Origin: Devosia sp. LC5
GTDB lineage: Bacteria; Pseudomonadota; Alphaproteobacteria; Rhizobiales; Devosiaceae
NCBI RefSeq assembly: GCF_000735585.1
Contig: NZ_JNNO01000011.1
Location: 27,361 to 91,360 of the forward strand
Length of the DNA: 64,000 nucleotides
Direction of reading: 5' to 3'
Shown here: one piece after another, positions 29,333-37,983 of the stretch
How positions within the stretch are numbered: position 1 is the first letter of the stretch
Layout of the letters: every line of letters starts with the position of its first letter
The notes under the pieces: model-generated
Databases searched by the model: none
What the model was told of the DNA's origin: nothing
What the model saw: the letters and a program-made list of their open reading frames with translations, nothing else
Translations under genes and position numbers: made by a program

Positions 29333-29929
29333 ATGTCGTCACTGAGTCTGCCCATCGAAACCGAGCGGTTGATCCTTCGTACCTTTGAACGAGGGGATCT
29401 GGAGGCGCTCAACACCTATTTGTCGCTGCCTTCAGCACGGCGCTATGCAGTCAGCAGGGCGCGGGACAAACGCGAAGTGGCCGAGGCGCTCAATGTGATG
29501 CGTAGCCATGTCAGCCTGCAGCGGCCGGGCGATACGCTGACGCTGGCCATGGTGCGCAAGGGCGACAAGCAGTTGATCGGGCATGTGTCGCTGCATTGGT
29601 CGGATGCGACGGCGGGGCAGGGCGAGGTGCGCTTCGTGATCAATCCCAACTATTCGGGGCAGGGCTTTGTCTGCGAGGCGCTGGGCGCGCTGTTCGACCT
29701 GGCTTTTGACCATTTCCGCATTCATCGCGTCTTTGCGCGCTGCGACGGTCGCAATCACCATTCCATCAAGCTGATGCAGGGCATGGGCATGCGGCTGGAG
29801 GCGCATTACCGCGAACATGCCCTGTTCCAGGGCGAATGGGACGAGGAATTGCATTTCGCGCTGCTGGATCGCGAATGGAACCGGCCGAGCAAAGTGCGGG
29901 AATTGCCGCAACGGCATCGTGTCGCCTGA
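29333..29929 (+). CDS. GNAT acetyltransferase, RimJ/RimL type (copy 2)
   Basis: A 198-residue paralogue of the preceding gene. Both share LETxRLxLRxFxRGDxxA-like starts (here IETERLILRTFERGDLEALN) and C-terminal blocks (EAHYREHALFQGEWDEELHF here, EAHFREHALFKGEWDEEFIY in copy 1). GGGAGGGAG before ATG 29333 sets the start. The frame extends further upstream without domain content. The CoA-binding loop is NPNYSGQGFVCEA. The substrate is unknown. Confidence 0.87.
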   Translation: MSSLSLPIETERLILRTFERGDLEALNTYLSLPSARRYAVSRARDKREVAEALNVMRSHVSLQRPGDTLTLAMVRKGDKQLIGHVSLHWSDATAGQGEVRFVINPNYSGQGFVCEALGALFDLAFDHFRIHRVFARCDGRNHHSIKLMQGMGMRLEAHYREHALFQGEWDEELHFALLDREWNRPSKVRELPQRHRVA

Positions 29930-29985
29930 TTTGCATCCGGGCCGGCAAATGGGCTATGTGCGCCTGACTTCACGGATTGGGCGCC

Positions 29986-30792
29986 ATGGCTGGTACGGAT
30001 TCTTCGAAACAACCCACGCTTGCGCCGACCCCGGCAATCATCCTGTGCGAACCGCAGCTGGGTGAGAATATCGGGACAGCCGCGCGCGCCATGGCCAATT
30101 TCGGGCTGTGGGACTTGCGCCTGGTGCGGCCGCGCGATGGCTGGCCTAATGAAAAGGCCATCAATGCCGCCTCCCGCGCCGACCACGTAATCGAGCGGGT
30201 ACGCGTATTCGAAACTCTGGAAGAGGCGATTGCCGACCTCACGCTGGTCTATGCGACGACCGCCCGCTCGCGCGATATGCAAAAGACGGTGCTGGGCCCC
30301 GAAGAAGCGGCAACCAACCTGGCCGCCCAGATCGGCTCGGGCCGTCCGGCCGGGCTGCTGTTCGGGCGCGAGCGCTGGGGCCTGCTCAATGAGGAAGTGG
30401 CGCTGGCCGATGCCATCGTCACCCTGCCGGTCGAGCCGGCGTTTGCCTCGCTCAATATCGCCCAGGCCGTGCTGCTGCTCTCCTATGAATATCGCCGCCA
30501 TAGCGCAGCCGGTGCGGCCCTGCCGTTCTCCGATGCCCTGGCAGAAGTTGCGCCGCGCGAAGAACTTGTGGGGCTTTTCGGACATCTTGAATCCACCCTG
30601 GACCAGTCCGGTTTCTTCACCGCGCCCGACAAAAAGCCCACGGTGGTCAACAATCTGCGCACCATGCTGGAGCGCGGCAAATTCACCAGCCAGGAAATCC
30701 GCACTCTGCGCGGGGTGATCTCCTCGATCGACCGGCGCCATCAGCGGCCCAACCCCAATCGGCAGAAGCGGGCGCCAAAGGACGAAGAATGA
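29986..30792 (+). CDS. trmJ: tRNA (Cm32/Um32) methyltransferase TrmJ-like, SPOUT family
   Basis: A 268-residue knotted SPOUT methyltransferase that likely 2'-O-methylates position 32 of tRNA. SPOUT motifs are present in order: LCEPQLGENIGTAARAMANF (motif 1), GLLFGRERWGLLNEEVALAD (motif 2) and SLNIAQAVLLLSYEYRR (motif 3). The basic C-terminal helix (SSIDRRHQRPNPNRQKR) fits TrmJ. ATG 29986 is chosen over TTG 29977. A tandem repeat begins within its stop codon region. Confidence 0.9.
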   Translation: MAGTDSSKQPTLAPTPAIILCEPQLGENIGTAARAMANFGLWDLRLVRPRDGWPNEKAINAASRADHVIERVRVFETLEEAIADLTLVYATTARSRDMQKTVLGPEEAATNLAAQIGSGRPAGLLFGRERWGLLNEEVALADAIVTLPVEPAFASLNIAQAVLLLSYEYRRHSAAGAALPFSDALAEVAPREELVGLFGHLESTLDQSGFFTAPDKKPTVVNNLRTMLERGKFTSQEIRTLRGVISSIDRRHQRPNPNRQKRAPKDEE

Positions 30793-30836
30793 GCACCCAC
30801 CTCTCCCTTGGGGGAGCACCCACCTCTCCCTTGGGG
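30791..30836. repeat. Perfect 23-bp tandem duplication at the trmJ stop
   Basis: Two head-to-tail copies of GAGCACCCACCTCTCCCTTG plus GGG occupy 30791-30813 and 30814-30836. The second copy merges into the long inverted repeat that follows. The first copy includes the last two bases of the trmJ stop codon. Confidence 0.9.
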
Positions 30837-30949
30837 GAGAGGTCGGCGCATAGCGCCGGGTGAGGGGGCCTTGTCTTTTTTGGCAGCGTGGGGAAGGCCC
30901 CCTCACCCGCCCCAAGAGGGGTCGACATCTCCCCCTAAGGGGAGAGGTA
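30822..30949. repeat. MITE-like long inverted repeat
   Basis: A left arm (ACCTCTCCCTTGGGGGAGAG, continuing with GGTGAGGGGGCCTT) and a right arm (AAGGCCCCCTCACCCGCCCC, continuing to GGGGAGAGGT) are largely complementary across about 40-50 bp, with a roughly 20-bp centre. Each arm also folds on itself (CTCTCCC/GGGGGAGAG). It encodes nothing and lies between trmJ and an MFS gene on the same strand. Confidence 0.75.
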
Positions 30950-30976
30950 AGAAGCCTTTGACTGCGACACTCTGCC

Positions 30977-32233
30977 ATGCGATCTGCTTGCCCCATGAGT
31001 ACGCTCGCCCCGCAAGACAAATCCCGCATCGCTTTCACCTATGTCGGTTTCCGCTTTTTCTGGCTGACCACGCTGCTGGTCAGCTTTGCGGTGCAGATCA
31101 TGTCGGTGTCGATCGCCTGGCAAATCTACGACGTCACGGGCAATGCCTTCCTGCTGGGGCTGGTGGGGCTGTGCCTGTTCCTGCCGGCGCTGTTGCTGAT
31201 CCTGGTCACCGGGCTCACCGCCGACCGGTTGAACCGGCGTTTCATTATGGCGGCATGCCTCGGCGTCGAGCTGGTCTGCGCCATGGGGTTCCTGCTTTTC
31301 GTCAATGCGGAAGCTCATGAAGTCTGGCCGATTTTCGGTATTCTGATCGTATTGGGCACGGCGCGCGCCTTCTGGGGACCTGCCGCGCAGTCGCTGGCGC
31401 CCAATCTGGTGCCGCCCGAAGCGCTCGCCAATGCCATCACCGTCAATGCCTCCGCGTGGCAGTTCGCCGCCATCATGGGCCCCGCCGCAGGCGGCCTGCT
31501 CTATGGCCTGGGGCCTTCCGTGCCGTTCGCAACCGCCGGCGTGCTGCTGCTGGCGGGGGCGGTCTGCGTGTTGCTGATCCCCAGGCCCGCCCAGCGGGAA
31601 TCGCATCAGGCGACCAGCCTCGAAACCATGCTGGCCGGCTTCCGCTATATCTTCTCCAACAAGGTGGTGCTGGGCGCCATCTCGCTGGACATGTTTGCCG
31701 TGCTGATGGGCGGCGCCGTGGCGCTGCTGCCGGTCTATACCAAGGATATCCTGCATGCCGGGCCGCAGGAGCTCGGCCTGCTGCGCGCCGCGCCGGGCAT
31801 CGGCGCCATCGTCATGGCGCTGTTCCTGACCCGCTTTCCGATTCGCAATCATGCGGGCAAAATCCTTTTCCTCTTCGTCGGCCTGTTCGGCGCCTTCACC
31901 GTGGTCTTCGGCCTGTCCACGACCGTGTGGATCTCCATTCCGGCGCTGGCGCTGGTGGGCGCGTCCGACATGGTCAGCGCCACCATTCGCGAGACGATCA
32001 TGCAGCTTTGGACGCCCGAGGAAGTGCGCGGGCGCGTCAATGCGGTCAATTCGGTGTTTATCGGCGCGTCCAACGAATTGGGCGAGTTCCGCGCCGGCAC
32101 GGTGGCCCATCTGATCGGACCGGTGCCCGCGGTGGCGCTGGGCGGGTTGGGAGCGATTGCCGTGGCCGTCATCTGGAGCCAGGTCTTCCCCGCCCTGCGC
32201 GAGCAGAAGACACTCGACAAGAAAATGGTCTGA
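30977..32233 (+). CDS. MFS transporter, EntS-like (MFS_3 type)
   Basis: A 418-residue major facilitator with 12 hydrophobic segments. The loop 2-3 motif is LTADRLNRRFIMA, and the region WTPEEVRGRVNAVNSVFIGA near helices 10-11 is typical of the enterobactin-exporter-like MFS_3 group. Starts at 30977 or 30995 are both possible, since neither has a strong Shine-Dalgarno. The family exports siderophores or drugs; no iron genes are adjacent to choose between these. Confidence 0.85.
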   Translation: MRSACPMSTLAPQDKSRIAFTYVGFRFFWLTTLLVSFAVQIMSVSIAWQIYDVTGNAFLLGLVGLCLFLPALLLILVTGLTADRLNRRFIMAACLGVELVCAMGFLLFVNAEAHEVWPIFGILIVLGTARAFWGPAAQSLAPNLVPPEALANAITVNASAWQFAAIMGPAAGGLLYGLGPSVPFATAGVLLLAGAVCVLLIPRPAQRESHQATSLETMLAGFRYIFSNKVVLGAISLDMFAVLMGGAVALLPVYTKDILHAGPQELGLLRAAPGIGAIVMALFLTRFPIRNHAGKILFLFVGLFGAFTVVFGLSTTVWISIPALALVGASDMVSATIRETIMQLWTPEEVRGRVNAVNSVFIGASNELGEFRAGTVAHLIGPVPAVALGGLGAIAVAVIWSQVFPALREQKTLDKKMV

Positions 32234-32235
32234 AG

Positions 32236-32328
32236 ACACGACCTCGTCCTTCGACGGGCTCAGGATGAGGTCTACTGCAAGACCGCGCTGCTCCAGTAGA
32301 CCTCATGGTGAGCCCGTCGAACCACGAG
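32236..32328. repeat. Paired palindromic repeats (second copy of the 12.6-kb family)
   Basis: A unit ending GGGCTCAGGATGAGGTCTAC (32238-32277) and a unit beginning AGACCTCATGGTGAGCCC (32298-32328) face each other around a 20-bp centre. The same two units occur at 12607-12703 in the opposite order, so the elements are dispersed and individually mobile or shuffled. They sit between the MFS gene and the rpsD promoter. Confidence 0.75.
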
Positions 32329-32353
32329 CTCGTGGCATTAAGGCCGCCAGCGC

Positions 32354-32380
32354 TTGACTCCCCGGCCTTCCAACTATATC
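32354..32380 (+). promoter_or_regulatory. Possible rpsD promoter
   Basis: TTGACT at 32354-32359 and TATATC at 32375-32380 resemble -35 and -10 elements. The 15-bp spacer is short for a standard promoter. They lie about 130 bp before rpsD, leaving a leader that could bind ribosomal protein S4, though I cannot identify a defined leader structure. Confidence 0.4.
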
Positions 32381-32511
32381 ACGCGGCCACCTATCGAGGC
32401 TTTCGAGCCTATAGGCGCACCCGGGATCTCCTGAATTATTGGGGTCTGTCGGTCATCCGCAAGGATGGCAGAGGAGGGCGCGATCCATTCAACTGTTAAG
32501 AAGGATACGCG

Positions 32512-33129
32512 ATGTCGAAGCGTCATTCAGTCAAGTACAAGATCGATCGCCGTCTTGGCGAAAATATCTGGGGCCGTCCGAAGTCCCCGCTCAATGCCCG
32601 TGCCTATGGCCCCGGCCAGCATGGCCAGCGCCGCAAGGGCAAACTCTCGGACTACGGTCTGCAGCTGCGCGCCAAGCAGAAGCTCAAGGGCTATTACGGC
32701 TCGGTTACTGAAAAGGCGTTCAAGCGCCTCTACACCGAAGCTGCCCGCGTTAAGGGCGATACCGGCGAGAACCTGATCGGCCTGCTCGAGAGCCGTCTGG
32801 ACGCGATCGTCTACCGCGCCAAGTTCGTTGCCACCGTGTTCGCTGCGCGCCAGTTCGTGTCGCATGGCCACATCCTGGTCAATGGCAAGCGCGTCAACAT
32901 CCCATCCTACCAGGTCAAGGTCGGCGACAAGATCGAAGTGCGCGAGCGCTCCAAGCAGCTCGCCGTGCTGATCGAAGCCACCCAGCTGGCCGAGCGCGAC
33001 GTTCCTGATTACGTCGAAGTCGACCACAACAAGATGACCGCCACCTTCGCCCGCGTTCCCGCGCTGTCGGACGTGCCGTACCCGGTCCAGATGGAACCGA
33101 ACCTGGTCGTCGAATTCTACTCGCGCTAA
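32512..33129 (+). CDS. rpsD: 30S ribosomal protein S4
   Basis: S4 is a primary 16S rRNA-binding protein of the small subunit and a translational regulator in many bacteria. The 205-residue product has the S4 N-terminus ([20 protein letters not shown]), the S4 RNA-binding domain ([40 protein letters not shown]) and the usual C-terminus. AAGGA precedes the ATG. It lacks the N-terminal zinc cysteines seen in some S4 proteins. It is monocistronic here, with a strong terminator. Confidence 0.97.
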   Translation: MSKRHSVKYKIDRRLGENIWGRPKSPLNARAYGPGQHGQRRKGKLSDYGLQLRAKQKLKGYYGSVTEKAFKRLYTEAARVKGDTGENLIGLLESRLDAIVYRAKFVATVFAARQFVSHGHILVNGKRVNIPSYQVKVGDKIEVRERSKQLAVLIEATQLAERDVPDYVEVDHNKMTATFARVPALSDVPYPVQMEPNLVVEFYSR

Positions 33130-33151
33130 GCGTGAGGCAATAACAGATTTG

Positions 33152-33185
33152 AAAAGGCCGCTCCGAGGAGCGGCCTTTTTGTTTG
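33152..33185 (+). terminator. Rho-independent terminator after rpsD
   Basis: A 9-bp GC-rich stem (GGCCGCTCC / GGAGCGGCC) is followed by TTTTTGTTTG, 23 nt after the rpsD stop. An A-run on the 5' side extends the pairing. Confidence 0.9.
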
Positions 33186-33238
33186 TCCGGCACCCGCCGG
33201 TTTGGGGCATTCCCGGGCGAACCGGGAATGCCTGGGCC

Positions 33239-34534
33239 TCAGGGGTTGTTTGGCATGCTGGGGGTGCCCACATCGACCACCTCTTCGTGCGGCCGGGGGT
33301 GGTCGGGCAAATCGGCATCCACGACCAGCGGCGCGTCGGGTGGGATGTGGCTCTCAAAGGCCTTCAGACGCTTGTGCACCGAGAGTAATTCCACAATGGT
33401 CGGCCAGGCTGTCACGAGGAATTGGAACGATCCGGAGACACGGTTGAAGGCCAGGACGACCTGCTGATAGGTGCCCATGGTCATCGCACCGGCCACTAGC
33501 GACGGTGCCATCACCAGCATGGGCAGAATGCTGGCGACATTGCCGTAGGAATAGCGCGCTAGATTGAAATAGGTGTAGTGCCAGTAAAGACGGAAGTAGT
33601 TCTTCTGCACACCGGCAAAGAGTTGCCGTACCGAAACGGGCTCGGCGCGTTCGCCATTATCCTCGCCATAGACGAGTTCCTTGCGCAGAGCGGCTTCCAC
33701 ACGCTGATTGTGGAACTGCAGGCCCGGCAGTTTATAGCCCACGGCAGCCAGCAGCGCCGTGCCGAACGCCGCCAGAACCAGCGCCACCCAGACCAGCGCG
33801 CCATCGACATTGCCGATAACCGGAATGGTTGTGATGTTGGCCGACAGCCCGTAGAGCAGCGGCAGGAACACCACCAGCACCATCATCGAGTCGAAGAAGG
33901 CGACTAGCAGCCCCTCGAGGATCTGCGCCAGGCGCATCGTATCTTCCTGCACGCGCTGCGAGGCACCCTCGATATGCCGTAAGCGCTGCCACTGGCTCAT
34001 GTAGTAGAACGTCATCGCCCGGCGCCAGCGGAACACGTAGTGGGAGGTAAAGAAGGACAACGTGACGATAAGCAGGATGTAAGGCGCCATCACCGCCGCA
34101 TAGACATAGGTCTGCTCGGCGATTTGGTCGAAAGTCACAGTGCCGGGATTGGACGAGCCGCGCTGTAGCAGGTCGAAGAATATCCCGTTCCAGCCATTGG
34201 ACCAGGCGTCCCATTGCACCGTGAAATAGGTGATCTCGAGGATCGTCACGGTGCCGAAGACCGACCACCAGTACCAATAATGCCGCCGGTAGACGTACCA
34301 GAACAGGCAGAAGGAATAGCCGGTCATCAGTACATATTGGTAGAGCCATATCTTTTCTGGCGACAGGAATGGATCTGGCACTGCTTCGGTCGGTGCCGTG
34401 CCCAGCCATGGGCCCAGGCTGATGGCGTTCGCTAGCGCATCGCCCGCCAGGAACCAGATGGCCATGGCCACGCCGATCCACAGGATGGCCGAGGGGAAGA
34501 AGATTTTGGGTTCAGGGAAGAAAGAGCGAAACAC
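33239..34534 (-). CDS. sbmA: SbmA/BacA-family peptide transporter
   Basis: SbmA/BacA proteins are proton-driven inner-membrane importers of peptide antibiotics. In rhizobia and Brucella, BacA is needed for chronic host infection and affects very-long-chain lipid A. The 431-residue protein has about seven to eight membrane helices, with the family segments WRRAMTFYYMSQWQRLRHIE (then GASQRVQEDTMR) and RLYWHYTYFNLARYSYGN. No ATP-binding domain is fused, which separates it from ABC exporters such as the BacA-like YddA. The acidic C-terminal tail after about 395 is variable. Confidence 0.92.
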   Translation of the reverse strand: MFRSFFPEPKIFFPSAILWIGVAMAIWFLAGDALANAISLGPWLGTAPTEAVPDPFLSPEKIWLYQYVLMTGYSFCLFWYVYRRHYWYWWSVFGTVTILEITYFTVQWDAWSNGWNGIFFDLLQRGSSNPGTVTFDQIAEQTYVYAAVMAPYILLIVTLSFFTSHYVFRWRRAMTFYYMSQWQRLRHIEGASQRVQEDTMRLAQILEGLLVAFFDSMMVLVVFLPLLYGLSANITTIPVIGNVDGALVWVALVLAAFGTALLAAVGYKLPGLQFHNQRVEAALRKELVYGEDNGERAEPVSVRQLFAGVQKNYFRLYWHYTYFNLARYSYGNVASILPMLVMAPSLVAGAMTMGTYQQVVLAFNRVSGSFQFLVTAWPTIVELLSVHKRLKAFESHIPPDAPLVVDADLPDHPRPHEEVVDVGTPSMPNNP

Positions 34535-34698
34535 CGCGAGACTCCTGGGTGCCGGTAAGGTGTGTCATGTAACTGCCGCAAAACGTCTAAAGCAAGAATG
34601 GGAAATTAAACGTTGGTAATGTTGGCGGGGCCGGTTTTGCTTCCCTCAAACGGGCAGGGGCGATATCAGCTACGAACCGATTGCGACAAGAGTTCCTC

Positions 34699-35571
34699 AT
34701 GAGCGCCGTTATGGATGCTGCCCTCCAGGCCGAAGCCGACGAAACCGAATCCGGCGCGCACCCGATTTTTGCTGGGGCGCCGCGGAGTGTGGAGTTCAAC
34801 AAGCTGCGCAAGCGGCTGATCCGCAATACGCGCGAGGCGCTGGACCGGTTCGCCATGGTGCGGCCGGGCGAGAAATGGCTGGTGGCGCTGTCGGGCGGCA
34901 AGGACAGCTATGGCATGCTGGCGCTGCTGCTGGACCTCAAGTGGCGCGGGCTTTTGCCGGTGGAATTGCTGGTCTGCAATCTCGATCAGGGGCAACCCAA
35001 TTTCCCCAAGCATATCCTGCCTGAATTCCTGGGCGGGCTGGGGATTCCGCACCGGATCGAATACAAGGACACCTATTCCATCGTCACCGACAAGCTGCCG
35101 GTGGGGGCGACCTATTGCTCGCTGTGCAGCCGGCTGCGGCGCGGCAATCTCTATCGCATTGCGCGGGAAGAGGGCTGCACGGCGCTGGTGCTGGGTCATC
35201 ATCGCGACGACAGCCTCGAAACCTTCTTCATGAACCTGTTCCATGGCGGCAAGCTGGCGGCCATGCCGCCGCGGCTGCTCAATGATGAGGGTGACATCGA
35301 AGTGTTGCGGCCGCTGATCTATTGTGCGGAAGACGATCTGCAGCGGTTTTCCGACGCCATGGCCTTTCCCATCATCCCCTGCGACCTGTGCGGCAGCCAG
35401 GATGGGCTGGAGCGCAATGCGATGAAGGCCATGCTTGCCGACATCGAAAAACGCATGCCGGGGCGCAAGGATGTGATGATCCGTGCGCTGGGCAACGTCA
35501 ATCCAAGCCATATGCTCGATCCGAAATTGTTCGATTTTGCTGGGCTGTTCGAACGAAGGACCGGACTATGA
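34699..35571 (+). CDS. ttcA: tRNA 2-thiocytidine synthetase TtcA
   Basis: TtcA thiolates cytidine 32 of certain tRNAs using ATP and an Fe-S cluster. The 290-residue protein has the PP-loop ([13 protein letters not shown]) and the CxxC pairs [12 protein letters not shown] and [11 protein letters not shown] that hold the cluster. ATG 34699 is chosen over an upstream TTG at 34681. Its stop overlaps the start of the next gene (ATGA). TrmJ, encoded 4 kb away, modifies the same tRNA position, which may be chance. Confidence 0.93.
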   Translation: MSAVMDAALQAEADETESGAHPIFAGAPRSVEFNKLRKRLIRNTREALDRFAMVRPGEKWLVALSGGKDSYGMLALLLDLKWRGLLPVELLVCNLDQGQPNFPKHILPEFLGGLGIPHRIEYKDTYSIVTDKLPVGATYCSLCSRLRRGNLYRIAREEGCTALVLGHHRDDSLETFFMNLFHGGKLAAMPPRLLNDEGDIEVLRPLIYCAEDDLQRFSDAMAFPIIPCDLCGSQDGLERNAMKAMLADIEKRMPGRKDVMIRALGNVNPSHMLDPKLFDFAGLFERRTGL

Positions 35572-36386
35572 GTGTTGATATCGGGGCGCTGGCGGCAATC
35601 CTGCGCGATGCCGCCAAGGCCGAAGTCCTGCCGCGGTTCCGCCGGCTGGATGCAGGCATGGTCAAGGTCAAGACCTCGGCCATCGATCTGGTCACCGAGG
35701 CCGACGAGGCTGCCGAGCGCTTCATCAAGGCCCGGGTGGCGGACCTGGCGCCCGACGCGCTGTTTGTCGGCGAGGAATCCGTCGCGGCCGACCCGGCTCT
35801 ATTGGATGCGCTGGCGGATGCTGACCTCGCCGTCGTGGTCGATCCGATCGATGGCACGGCCAATTACGCCGCCGGCCTGCCGCTCTTTGCCGTCATGGCT
35901 GCTGTGGTGTCAAAGGGCGAAACCATTGCCGGCATCATCTATGACCCGATGGGCGATGACTGGATGATGGCCGAAAAGGGCAGCGGCGCCTGGCTGCGGC
36001 GGCCAAATGGCGAGGCGGTGCGGATGCAGATCGCGGCGCCCCTGCCGCTGGCGGATATGGTGGGCTGCTGTTCGGTGGCCTTCATGCCGGCCGTGTCGCG
36101 CCCCCAGGTGCTGGCAAATTTCGCCAAGCTGGCTGTGGTGTCCAACTACCGCGTGGCCGGGCATGAATACCGCACCTTCGTTTCCGGGCATGCGCAATTC
36201 CTCTGCTACAACAAGCTGATGCCCTGGGATCACCTGGCCGGCACGCTGATGGCGCAGGAAGCCGGTGGCTATGCCGCCCGGCTCGATGGCTCGCCCTATC
36301 TGCCCCATCACGTCGACGGCGGCCTGATCATCGCCACGGACAAAGACAGCTGGCAGCAGCTACGGCGCGAGGTTTTTACCTACTAG
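35568..36386 (+). CDS. Inositol-monophosphatase-family phosphatase
   Basis: A 272-residue Mg-dependent phosphatase of the IMPase/CysQ/HisN superfamily. The metal-binding motifs are [24 protein letters not shown] and the C-terminal [15 protein letters not shown]. The ATG overlaps the ttcA stop by 4 nt, so the two are probably translated together. The family splits among inositol phosphate, 3'-phosphoadenosine phosphate and histidinol phosphate substrates. The short motifs do not decide which applies. Confidence 0.9.
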   Translation: MSVDIGALAAILRDAAKAEVLPRFRRLDAGMVKVKTSAIDLVTEADEAAERFIKARVADLAPDALFVGEESVAADPALLDALADADLAVVVDPIDGTANYAAGLPLFAVMAAVVSKGETIAGIIYDPMGDDWMMAEKGSGAWLRRPNGEAVRMQIAAPLPLADMVGCCSVAFMPAVSRPQVLANFAKLAVVSNYRVAGHEYRTFVSGHAQFLCYNKLMPWDHLAGTLMAQEAGGYAARLDGSPYLPHHVDGGLIIATDKDSWQQLRREVFTY

Positions 36387-36500
36387 CGGGGGACCATAGC
36401 CCCAATCCATCCTCCCCACCCTTCTCCCTCGGGCTCGACCCGAGGGCCACTCGCCACCGGCACAGCTCTTCGTGCGCACACCTGACACGCTAACCCCACA

Positions 36501-36584
36501 GTGTCATTCCCGCGAAAGCGGGAACCTCCGTTCGGGATGCTGAAGAAAGCAAACGGAGGTCCCCGCTTTCGCGGGGATGACACC
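36501..36584. repeat. Inverted-repeat element with dRS3-like arms
   Basis: Left arm GTGTCATTCCCGCGAAAGCG (continuing GGAACCTCCGTT) pairs with right arm AACGGAGGTCCC (continuing GCTTTCGCGGGGATGACAC) over about 32 bp, around a 20-bp centre. Each arm contains its own palindrome (CCCGC-GAAA-GCGGG). The half-unit also appears near 12570. The whole 273-bp gap between the phosphatase and ArsR genes holds no coding sequence. A small separate hairpin (CCTCGGGCTCGACCCGAGG) lies near 36425-36445. Confidence 0.8.
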
Positions 36585-36659
36585 GTGGCTTGAACGATCA
36601 CGAACCCACCTCACCATGCCCCCTTGCTCGACTCATAAGTTTGTGCTTATCTATTCTCC

Positions 36660-36974
36660 ATGAGCGAAGCGGATATTTTCAAAGTGCTGGCTGACCCGAC
36701 GCGTCGAGCGGTGTTCGAGCGCTTGGCGACGGCCGAGATGACGGCGACGGAGTTGCGCGAGGGCTTTGCCATTTCGCAGCCGGCCATGTCCCAGCATCTG
36801 GCGGTGTTGCGTGAAGCGGGGCTGGTCAGCGAGCGGCGCGAGGGGCGTTATGTCAATTATCGGATCGAGCCGGCGGGGCTTGCCCCGCTGCATGGCTGGC
36901 TGGCGCGCCATCGCGCCTTCTGGCCGGCGCGGATCGATCAGCTCAAGGACCTGCTCAAGGAGATGGACCAATGA
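36660..36974 (+). CDS. ArsR-family regulator (second ArsR/SRPBCC pair)
   Basis: A 104-residue winged-helix repressor with VLADPTRRAVFERLATAEMT and the recognition helix ISQPAMSQHLAVLREAGLVS. It carries no metal-binding CxC. It overlaps the downstream SRPBCC gene by 4 nt (ATGA), so repressor and ligand-binding protein are made together. It is a paralogue of the ArsR gene at 13.2-13.6 kb but lacks that gene's obvious AACC/GGTT operator. Confidence 0.9.
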   Translation: MSEADIFKVLADPTRRAVFERLATAEMTATELREGFAISQPAMSQHLAVLREAGLVSERREGRYVNYRIEPAGLAPLHGWLARHRAFWPARIDQLKDLLKEMDQ

Positions 36975-37318
36975 TGGAAGACGCGTTGGTATATGAATGC
37001 GCGCTCGACGCGACGCCGGAAAAGGTGTGGCGGGCACTGGCCATCCCTGAATATCTCGAGCGCTGGCTGGCGCCGGATGCAGCTTCGGGCGAGGCGCTCG
37101 ACCTGACAATGCTGGCAGCCGAGGAGAACAAGTCGCTGAGCTATCACTGGCGCGAAGCCGGGCAGGGCGCCATTGGCGACGTCGAGGATAGCGTCGTCAC
37201 CTTCGAGCTCAAGCCCATGGCCGATGGCCGGACGTGGTTCCGGCTGACCCATGAGCCCTTGGTGATGCCGGTGGCGGCCAACAGCAATCTGGCCGGCCCG
37301 CTGATGCTGGCCGCCTAA
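36971..37318 (+). CDS. SRPBCC/AHSA1-domain protein (short)
   Basis: This 115-residue protein carries an AHSA1-like domain ([33 protein letters not shown]). It is shorter than the usual 140-160 residues, and the typical C-terminal helix that closes the ligand cavity is missing: it ends at [14 protein letters not shown]. It may be a natural short form or a truncated gene. Translational coupling with the ArsR gene suggests a shared stimulus. Confidence 0.8.
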   Translation: MMEDALVYECALDATPEKVWRALAIPEYLERWLAPDAASGEALDLTMLAAEENKSLSYHWREAGQGAIGDVEDSVVTFELKPMADGRTWFRLTHEPLVMPVAANSNLAGPLMLAA

Positions 37319-37353
37319 CTAATTCCAAACCGAGATCAGAACGGAGCTCGCCG

Positions 37354-37983
37354 ATGCGCGACATGATGCAACTCGTCCCTATGGTGGTCGAGCAATCCAG
37401 CCGCGGAGAGCGGTCTTTCGATATCTATTCGCGCCTGCTGCGCGAGCGGATCATTTTCGTCAATGGCGAGATCGAGGACAACATGGCCGCACTGGTCTGC
37501 GCGCAGCTTTTGTTCCTTGAGGCGGAGAATCCGAAAAAGGAGATAAGCCTTTATATCAACTCGCCCGGTGGCGTGGTGACCTCGGCGCTGGCCATGTATG
37601 ACACGATGCAGTTCATCAAGGCGCCGGTGGGCACGCTGTGCTTTGGCATGGCCATGTCCGCCGGCACATTGCTGCTGATGGCCGGAGCCGCCGGCAGCCG
37701 TGTGTGCCTGCCGAGCGCCTCTATCATGCTGCATCAACCGAGCGGCGGCTACCAGGGCAAAGTGACCGATATCATGCTGCATGCCGAGGAAAGCCAACGG
37801 CTGAAGCGCCTCACGCATGGCCTCTATGCCAAGCATTGCGGCCGGACCTATGAGGAAGTGGAGGCCGCGCTGGAGCGCGACCACTTCATGACGCCCGAAC
37901 AGGCCAGGGCCTGGGGTCTCGTCGATCATGTCTATCATGACCGCGGCGAGATCGAGGCCTTGAGCCCGCCAGATGCAGACTAA
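37354..37983 (+). CDS. clpP: Divergent ClpP-family serine protease
   Basis: A 209-residue ClpP homologue. The catalytic triad can be aligned: Ser in [15 protein letters not shown] (canonical GxAASMG), His in [12 protein letters not shown] and Asp in [13 protein letters not shown]. The region around Ser is unusual (AMSAG instead of AASMG). No clpX or tig gene is adjacent, whereas the main alphaproteobacterial clpP normally lies next to clpX, so this is probably an additional paralogue. It overlaps the convergent MFS gene by 4 nt. Confidence 0.85.
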   Translation: MRDMMQLVPMVVEQSSRGERSFDIYSRLLRERIIFVNGEIEDNMAALVCAQLLFLEAENPKKEISLYINSPGGVVTSALAMYDTMQFIKAPVGTLCFGMAMSAGTLLLMAGAAGSRVCLPSASIMLHQPSGGYQGKVTDIMLHAEESQRLKRLTHGLYAKHCGRTYEEVEAALERDHFMTPEQARAWGLVDHVYHDRGEIEALSPPDAD

